Shown here in pieces: positions 57,840-64,000 of a stretch of 64,000 nucleotides of DNA; within the stretch, counting starts at the first letter, position 1, and each line of letters opens with the position of its first letter. Source of the stretch: Phoronis australis. Its lineage: Eukaryota; Phoronida; Phoronidae. A program made the position numbers and the translations under genes. The stretch spans positions 1,159,463 to 1,223,462 of the forward strand of contig NMRA01000060.1 of assembly GCA_002633005.1 (NCBI GenBank). Reading direction: 5' to 3'. The notes below the pieces were generated by a model. The model was not told the DNA's origin, did no database searches, and saw only the letters and a program-made list of their open reading frames with translations.

Positions 57840-58633
57840 GTGGTTACGGCCAGCGCAGCCGATTCGGTGTCAACCGCTACGGTCGCACCCTCGGCGTCCC
57901 GAGACACTCATCCGGCTGCAGCCAAGCAATCACGTCGCGTGACGTCATCTCAGCCTGGTCCTGACCGCCAACATAATATTGGGGGCAGCGCTTGTCCTCG
58001 TGCTGGGTGCAAGGTACGCACGCGAAAGTTGAAAGCACACGTCTACGCCTGTTCGATCTCTGTGTGCCGGGCTTGCATGGCAACTCAACTGAGGTCACGG
58101 CCGCTCGGCGACAGGCGCTCAAAGTACTGTCCGAGCTGTTTGGGCTCGGTGGCGACGCCTACGAGCTGGCGTCCTTCGCAGCAATGCTGCCAGAGGTGCA
58201 GCGTATATCAGAGTGGCCTGCGGAGCTGGAGGACGCGGCACGCACCCTATGCCGCGTTGTCGGGGTGGTGGTTCCTGACAAGCTCAGAGTCGTTTCCGGG
58301 CGCTTCACCTCCCCAGTGTGCCTCCTCCACTGGCGGGTTCTCGTAGCCCTCACTGACAGATTGAGCCAATCAAGCTGGGACGCTTTCTGTGCTCGTTGCA
58401 CGGAGTTGTGGCCGTCCCCTCAGGACATGCCGGGCGACGCGACTCAGCACGCGTCATCCTCCCCGCACATAGACGGCACCGATGACGAGGATCACATGAC
58501 CTCTTCCTGCCATGCTAATGCTGACGGCTTACCACCGCCTGCAACGGAACCGACGCCCACAGACGATCTCTTGGAGGAGAGCGTCCACGTTCTCTGTTTA
58601 GAAGAGGAGGTGGGGCAGAGGGATGAGGCATAA
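57840..58633 (+). pseudogene. Element ORF, copy 1: C2H2-like finger plus conserved domain, frameshifted
   Basis: The first frame (from 57840) is Ser/Thr/Pro-rich, then reads SACPRAGCKVRTRKLKAHVY, a C..C...H zinc-finger-like start. Relative to copy 2, 16 bases are missing at about 58048, deleting ARHLP and shifting the frame. The second frame (to stop 58631-58633) carries FDLCVPGLHGNSTEV, then ALKVLSELFGLGGDAYELAS, CRVVGVVVP, LLHWRVLVALTDRL, an acidic linker, and GLPPPATEPTPTDD with VHVLCLEEE. The domain looks alpha-helical and is not a recognised gag, pol or env part. Protein-level similarity between the copies suggests past selection. Function unknown. Confidence 0.6.
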
Positions 58634-58768
58634 AACCTCGTCTCAGGCATGGTAATAGAGCACTGTGGATTATACGGCCGGTATAGGAATTGGCCTGATG
58701 TAAGAAATTTAAAAGTAAACCCAGTCCACCCCTACGTTTCGGCCTTAATCAAATAAAACGGAGGAGAG

Positions 58769-59081
58769 TGTAGTGAGATGTTATTCGATGTGTCTCACTG
58801 CTGCGCTGGCCTTCAGCCGCGCGCGCCCTCTCTTGGCATCGAAAGACGACTGTGGTTCGTCCTGGAGACTGCCGACTTTGGCTGTCCGGCCCAAATGCCG
58901 GTAATGGCCAATGGGGGCGCGACATGAATATTCAGCGGCCATCCTGCGCCCGTTACAAAAGGCTGGCGCAGGGACTGGAGTGGGGCTTTTTGACTACTAC
59001 TGAACAAACAACGATTGAACACTCGACCACTGAATTAGGAGCACCGTATCACAAGGTAAGACCTTTGGAAATATTACTACA
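58769..59081 (+). repeat. LTR-like repeat A (3' end of element copy 1)
   Basis: Begins TGTAGT and ends ACTACA, its exact inverted complement. Inside are GGCCAATGGGGGCGCGACAT (CCAAT box) and CATGAATATTC (TATA-like), and near the end a CACAAG|GTAAGA splice-donor-like site (59056). Highly similar to repeats B and C. Confidence 0.75.
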
Positions 59082-60103
59082 CCAAGCAAAAAATTCAGAA
59101 CAAAGATACAGAAAGCAGCACATGCAAAACTGGCCTGGATGTGGACCCCAACAGTTGTCACCTCAATAACAAACTGGCCTGGGATGCAGCTATCAGAGAT
59201 ATCCCTTAATGCCTTTGAATCTGCAGCAACAGTCTCCAAGTTGGCCTCCGATATCGAGACACCGTTGCCTGCCCCAGCAACAGGTTCCTCCTCCCTTTGG
59301 TGAAGAAACCATTGACCAAGAACACTCCATGCAGCCTGTAGTTCAGGTTGTATAGTACTGCAGTTTTGAAAAAGTTGGGCACTGTTCAAGGGCTATTCAA
59401 ACTTTATTGTTTTAGGCCCTGTCCAGCTCTTGTCAGCAAGTCACATCACTGGCCACCCAATTCATGTTTGGGTAAACAATACTGTAAAGCAGTATTCAAA
59501 GGACAGAAACTTAACCACACCATTAGAGTTCTTGTTAGTTCCTTTGAGTATGGCAAGACAACAAATGTAAGTACTTTTAGTAACAATTATATTTAACAGA
59601 AATCTTTCTTGTAGAGTGCTGTCAAACATGGTTTAGGGATGTTTATAATCAATTATAACATCAATTACATTTTATTGCTTTTAATGACAGACTTGATGTC
59701 CAATGCTTCAAGAATGTATACTAGGAACTATTATTTATTATGCAACTTTCACTCTGTGTGTGTTCAGTCTTTCTTTGTAACCCATCCTCTCTTCCTCTCT
59801 TAACCACAATGTATATGTATTTGGGCATGAATCATTTCTTGGAACTTAACAGATGCATGTATCGTGTAGAACTCAGTTTGATTAAATATATCGTAGCATC
59901 AAGACGCTCTCTCTCAGCTCTCTGCTCAGCACATCGAGCCACCTCTTAAGTTAAACCGCTATTACCCCACAGGAGTCTACTTCTTGCATTTTAAAAAAGA
60001 TTGTTTGCTCTCTATATTCTTAATTTTGAGACGTCTTGTTGCATTTTAAAGTGCATTAAAAAAGGCGTTATCTAAATTTGTAAGACCAATTTCTTGGAAA
60101 TAC
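59082..60103 (+). other. Sequence between the two LTR-like elements
   Basis: Holds possible exons but nothing firm. 59160-59350 is open in several frames on both strands; one plus frame is Gln/Pro rich (QQQSPSWPPISRHR, QQQVPPPFGEE) and one minus frame is 130 codons (58997-59389). A small exon-like block (ALSSSCQQVTSLATQFMFG) follows ATTGTTTTAG at 59417 and ends before GTAAAC. 59600-60100 is AT-rich. Just before repeat B, GTAAGACC...TTGGAAATAC resembles the 3' end of the LTR-like repeats. Confidence 0.4.
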
Positions 60104-60341
60104 TGTAGTGAGACGTCACTTGACCTGTCTCACTGCTGCGCTGGCCTTCTGCCGCGCGCGCCCTCTGTCGGTATCGAGAGACGACTGCTGTTCGTCTTGG
60201 AGACTGCCGATGTTGGCCGTCCCGGCCCATATGCCGGTGATGGCCAATGAGGGCGCTACATAAATATTCAGCGGCCTTCTGCGGCCGATACAAAAGGCTG
60301 GCGCACTACTGGAGGAGAGCTTTGACCACTACTGAAAACAA
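60104..60341 (+). repeat. LTR-like repeat B (5', truncated)
   Basis: Starts TGTAGTGAGACGTCACTTGA. CCAAT at 60244-60248 and a TATA-like ACATAAATATT at 60258-60268 lie close together, a plausible promoter. Nearly identical to repeat C where they overlap. Confidence 0.78.
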
Positions 60342-61050
60342 CGTCTACGCGCGGCACTTGCCGCACCTGTTCGATTTCTGTGCACCGGGCTTGCAAGGCA
60401 ACGCAACGGAGGTATCGGTTGCACGGCGCAAGGCGCTTGAGGTATTGTCCGAGCTGTTTGGGCTCGGCGGCGACGCCTACGAATTGGCGTCATTCGCAGC
60501 AACGCTGCCAGAGGTGAGGTAAATCACGGAGTGGCCTGTGGAGCTGGAGGCGGCGGCACGCGCCTTATGTCGCGTTGTCGGGGTGGTAGTTCCTGACGAG
60601 TTCGGAATCCGCTCTGGACGCCTCACCTCCCCAATGTGCCTCCTCCACTGGCGGGTTCTGGAGGCGCTAACAGACAGGTTGGGCCAGTCAGCTTGGGACA
60701 CTTTCTGCACTCGTTGCGCGGGAGTGGTGGCCGTCCCCTCAGAACGTCCCGGGCGACGCAACTGACGCGTCGTTTTCCCCGTTGGATTCTCACGACTCGA
60801 CTGAGGACGCTCCCACAGCGGGGCCCAGTTGTGGCGCCGATGACGGAGGTTCTGCGACCTCTCCTCCTCTTGCGACTGCTATGGGTCTACCTCCACCTGC
60901 GACGGAACCGTCCCCCGCAGACGCAGACAATCCCTTGGAAGACAGCGTCCGCGTTCTCTGTTTAGGAGGGGGCCGGGAAGATGGACAAGGCGTAAACGTC
61001 TCGGCTCGGGCACTGTATTGGAACAGTGTGGATTGCACGGCCGGTATAGG
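60342..61050 (+). pseudogene. Element ORF, copy 2: finger end plus conserved domain, broken
   Basis: Begins VYARHLPHLFDFCAPGLQGN, which contains the HLP part lost from copy 1, and continues ALEVLSELFGLGGDAYELAS. A TAA interrupts at 60520-60522. The frame then continues with CRVVGVVVPDEFGI and LLHWRVLEALTDRLGQSAWD, shifts by one base near 60720, and resumes with GLPPPATEPSPADADNPLED and VRVLCLGGG. About four in five residues match copy 1 in the shared core. Both copies are thus disabled but in different places. Confidence 0.6.
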
Positions 61051-61122
61051 AATTGGCCTCATTTCGGAAATTCAAATGTTCTCCGTTACGTTTCGGCTCT
61101 AATCAAATAAAATGGAGGAGAG

Positions 61123-61426
61123 TGTAGTGAGACGTCACTTGACCTGTCTCACTGCTGCGCTGGCCTTCTGCCGCAAGCGCCCTCTGTCGGTATCGAGAGA
61201 CGACTGCTGTTCGTCTTGGAGACTGCCGATGTTGGCCGTCCAGGCCCATATGCCGGTGATGGCCAATGAGGGCGCTACATGAATATTCAACGGCCTTCTG
61301 CGGCCGATACAAAAGGCTGGCGCACTACTGGAGGAGAGCTTTTGACCACTACTGAAAACAAGATTAAACCCTCGACCACGGAATAGGAGCACCGTATCAT
61401 AAGGTAAGACCTTTGGAATCACTACA
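61123..61426 (+). repeat. LTR-like repeat C (3' end of element copy 2)
   Basis: TGTAGT...ACTACA ends as in repeat A, preceded by the same purine tract. It carries CCAAT, a TATA-like CATGAATATTC and a conserved AAG|GTAAGA site at 61404. Confidence 0.78.
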
Positions 61427-61696
61427 ATAGTTAACTTCTTTGGAGAAGTCAAATTTGCTTTAATCATACTGGTAAGTACAATAAAACTTCAAATTGTGAC
61501 ATTCTTTGTCCTGGTGTTCTAAGATTAGGTCCAAGATTTAAACGGATGACCCTGAATTGACAAAAACAATGGATGAACTAATTGTCATCATCTGTGAAGT
61601 TTTTTATAGAAGCTACATCACCTGCATTTCTGTTAAAGATGTCTAAAATTGACATTTTTCAAGCATTTTAAGTGTATGACATTTTCATCCTTGTAG

Positions 61697-61770
61697 CTTT
61701 GGAGAGAGGGGGCATGATTGGTGACCAAGCCAATACTGTAACAAAGAGTGGAAGAAGAAAACTTCAGTGG
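61697..61770 (+). pseudogene. Exon-like block 1 of a broken spliced gene
   Basis: Between CATCCTTGTAG and TGG|GTAAGT, only one frame is open (LERGGMIGDQANTVTKSGRR, KLQW). It ends in phase 0, which fits block 2. The upstream start of the gene is not found; repeat C lies 270 bases upstream. Confidence 0.45.
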
Positions 61771-62347
61771 GTAAGTAAGTGCTTGAGGTTCGGGTAAGAT
61801 ACCCCTGACAGATTCTTGTAATTTATTGCCATAACTCAGAGTTGGAAATATTTCAAAGTTCCCTTCAGATTAGCTGCTGAGATGTTGGTGTTACTAGAGA
61901 CGACTATTGAAAGTTCTATAGCAGTTGAAGTATAAATATTCTGATATTCGTATGATGTTGAGAGGGTAATGATAATTAAAAGTTATGAGCTTTGTACAAA
62001 CTCACAACTTTCAACAAACACGACTATAGTATGCATAATCTATAAGTTCCATAGGTTAACTGGTAACAAAAAATGGTGTCCTACGGTCTGAAGGTTCTGT
62101 GCTCTGAATGTTCAGTCAACATGGTTTACTTTTTATTTTTAACAAAAACACTACTGTTGCTAATGCTGTAAGCCTCAACCAAACTGGTGCCCAATACTCT
62201 GATTATACAGATATTTTAATTCAAATGTTCTTCTATTTTACTAAAAAAATGAAAAATTTTGTACTATATGAAGCCTTCATACCAATTAACCTAGACTGTA
62301 GCCAACATGGCTGGGTTATGATTTGACACAGGCATCATTAATTCTAG

Positions 62348-62583
62348 TACCTCTCAAAAGATGAGTGTCCGACCGATTTCCGTCCACTTATTGACGGCTG
62401 GAACGTCTTTGTTTCTAGGCCTCTCTTTGACCAGTTCTTGTCGAGGAACAAACGCAAAGACTGTTCAGCAGTCACCAAGAAGCTCATTAGCATGATGCTG
62501 CTGCCAGTGGAGTATGGAGTATGAGTATGGGACCTGAGGTGTCAGCAAAACACCAGTTGGCCCTGTTATGGGTGCTATTGAAG
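62348..62583 (+). pseudogene. Exon-like block 2: possible BEN-like domain, frameshifted
   Basis: After TTAATTCTAG an open frame gives YLSKDECPTDFRPLIDGWNV, FVSRPLFDQFLSRNKRKDCS and AVTKKLISMMLLPVEYG, then a TGA (62522-62524). The pattern of a hydrophobic strand, Lys-rich turn and L-rich helix resembles the first half of BEN domains, but I cannot confirm it. A slipped GAGTATG repeat at about 62509-62528 shifts the frame. The downstream frame (VSKTPVGPVMGAIE) also has a TGA (62535-62537) before it, and ends at GAAG|GTGAGG. Confidence 0.45.
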
Positions 62584-62780
62584 GTGAGGTTACATGTTTA
62601 AATGAAAACTCTCAAATATGTTTATTAACTAATTCACCAAATAGATAGTGGAACGCAATCAATGGGTGACGAGCATTATTCAAACTTCATCAAAGTCTAC
62701 AAATGTGCATCAAGAATAAATATAAAAGTATGGTGTGTTTGAGGTTGATTTAAATTGACTTGTAAATTTTTTTTTTGCAG

Positions 62781-62893
62781 CTTGGGCCAACCTGAAGTAC
62801 GCCAACAAAGTGGACCCGTCATTTATTAAAAATCGCATAAATGAAAAAATTTGGTGGGCGTACAAGTTTGTGAATAAAGTGAAGAACCTGTGA
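62781..62893 (+). pseudogene. Exon-like block 3: C-terminal end with stop
   Basis: A strong acceptor (TTTTTTTTTTGCAG) leads into AWANLKYANKVDPSFIKNRI, NEKIWWAYKFVNKVKNL and TGA (62891-62893). Its phase fits block 2's downstream frame. Together with blocks 1 and 2 it looks like the end of a real but disabled gene or a processed part of a mobile element. Confidence 0.5.
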
Positions 62894-64000
62894 GAACTCC
62901 AGACTTTTTTCTCTATTCAGTATCTGAAGAAGAGAAACACCTATGCCACTGCCTATCTGTCTAGCGTCTGAATTCAGCATGAATCTTGAATATCTGCCCA
63001 GTTAAGGGAATAATACATATTTCCGCCAGTAATTTTTTTTGCTGGAAATAGTCCCTAGATAAGTGATGGGCCACTGCCAACATCCATTTTCAAGGAGAAT
63101 CATTTCAGGACGAAGCTTCTTTGGCCACCCTCATTGGCGTGGCTTAGCTGTGGGGTGTGATGTTTCACTGTTAGACGTATGAGAACCATGCCCATATATG
63201 GTTTTGTCCCTGTCGTGGCAATGACCTTCGAATTTTCACCGATTATTGGGAATTTCCACTGTCAGTTGTTACGCAAGACATCCTTGTCTTCGCTTTTAGT
63301 AAGAACTTTTGTTCTTCGGTGCCTGACCTTCGTGCATGGTCCAGTGGTTTGCACCAATAGTTTTTTGGGCTGAATTTTAGCAATGAAATTTGCAATTTGG
63401 CGCAAGCAATCGCGTTACGCTTTGACTATGCATTTCACAGGACGTGCCGTACAATGGTACTTTAATACGTGATCAGTGAAGTTAGCCGGCGATGGTGGAT
63501 ATATATCCTTCATGTTAATGACATACACATCACCATTTATTCAATTATTAAGTATTTAGTAGTTTTTTGTAAACTCACACTACCATTTATTACATGCTTA
63601 ATTTCTAAATTCGATAAAAGAGGGGAGATGTCATGATATTACTGCAGTTGTTAGTGCACATCTCTTCCTGATAATAGTGACATCTGTTGGTCATGTAAGA
63701 TACACTTCATAACACAACCTTGATCTAACATATCATCCTAAGGTAGATAGCCACTCCTCAATAAAACCGTAGACTATGATGTCTGTACAACCATATGCAA
63801 CTTAACATAGCAAAAATGCAGTGAACTGAGTTTTCAGGTTACATGACCTCAATAAGAAGTAGTCTAACGGGCTCCATTAACATTCTTCAGTTGTTGTTTA
63901 GATGTCAGCTGGTCATTGGTAACAAATCTGTTTCATTGGGTTTTTGTTTCACAAAAAGAATGCAATGATACCAAGTTGACCACGAGTAGTCAAACTACTA
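62894..64000. other. No gene seen
   Basis: AT-rich to the end of the window. Short open frames (for example 63179-63373) match nothing I recognise and lack splice support. Confidence 0.55.

Larger units (their letters stand above)
57801..59081 (+). mobile_element. GC-rich LTR-like element, copy 1 (internal part plus 3' LTR)
   Basis: A block much richer in GC than its surroundings. It contains a Ser/Thr/Pro-rich segment, a C2H2-like finger, a conserved ORF (57992-58633 region), a purine tract (58751-58768) and an LTR-like 313-bp repeat (58769-59081). No matching 5' LTR lies upstream, so copy 1 is 5'-truncated or inserted next to the gag fragment. It is homologous to copy 2 from about 58030 to 59081. 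Confidence 0.7.
60104..61426 (+). mobile_element. GC-rich LTR-like element, copy 2 (both terminal repeats, internally deleted)
   Basis: A 1.32-kb unit: repeat B (60104-60341), internal ORF (about 60342-61080), purine tract (61105-61122) and repeat C (61123-61426). Repeat B lacks the last 60 or so bases present in A and C and is joined directly to the coding region, so the 3' end of the 5' LTR, the primer site and the 5' coding part have been lost. No clear target duplication: ATAC on the left, ATAG on the right. No pol. It resembles TRIM-type non-autonomous LTR elements in layout. Confidence 0.7.

Noticed and set aside
60104-61426. Two tandem copies of an ordinary host gene with a shared promoter
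   Set aside because: The repeats start and end in exact inverted TGTAGT/ACTACA and are preceded by a purine tract, which fits LTR ends better. Not fully excluded.

Overview
The window is nuclear DNA from an invertebrate animal. The reasons are long AT-rich introns, GT..AG splice sites throughout, many short dispersed repeats and MITEs, and decayed LINE, BEL/Pao-like and Ty3/gypsy-like fragments. Its single clear host gene is a MAST-family (microtubule-associated serine/threonine) kinase. The species cannot be named from the sequence alone; a marine invertebrate is a guess.

Layout. 1-8525 is 5' flank with no recognisable host gene. It holds a perfect hairpin at the window edge, a Tc1/mariner-type MITE with TA target duplication (693-926), a decayed non-LTR retrotransposon (about 1690-2850, with a TTA-repeat tail near 3370-3398) and a 504-bp foldback element (7747-8250). 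8526-53775 is the MAST gene on the + strand. I resolve 23 coding exons whose phases all agree, giving an uninterrupted reading frame of 1,659 codons plus stop. The order is a Ser-rich N-terminus, the MAST pre-kinase domain, an AGC-type kinase, a Ser-rich linker, a PDZ domain and a Ser/Pro-rich tail. A 3' UTR with an AATAAA signal follows. Introns are largest between exons 3 and 8 and carry only repeats.

53.9-64.0 kb is a mosaic of mobile DNA. It contains a MITE, small tandem repeats, a BEL/Pao-like integrase fragment (55.8-56.4 kb) and a Ty3/gypsy-like gag fragment (57.37-57.8 kb). It also contains two related copies of an unusual GC-rich element (57.8-59.1 kb and 60.1-61.4 kb), and finally three exon-like blocks of a broken spliced gene with a possible BEN-like domain (61.7-62.9 kb). 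The GC-rich element has LTR-like ends (TGTAGT...ACTACA), a purine tract before the 3' repeat, and CCAAT and TATA-like boxes. Instead of pol it carries an ORF with a C2H2-like finger, a conserved helical-looking domain and a conserved C-terminal motif. It is the best candidate here for something undescribed.

How the parts relate: the MAST kinase is expected to act at the cytoskeleton, with its PDZ domain docking partners and its pre-kinase domain next to the catalytic core. The 3' repeat cluster has no visible functional link to MAST, although the LTR-like repeats carry promoter-like boxes and a conserved splice donor that could drive the downstream exon-like blocks.
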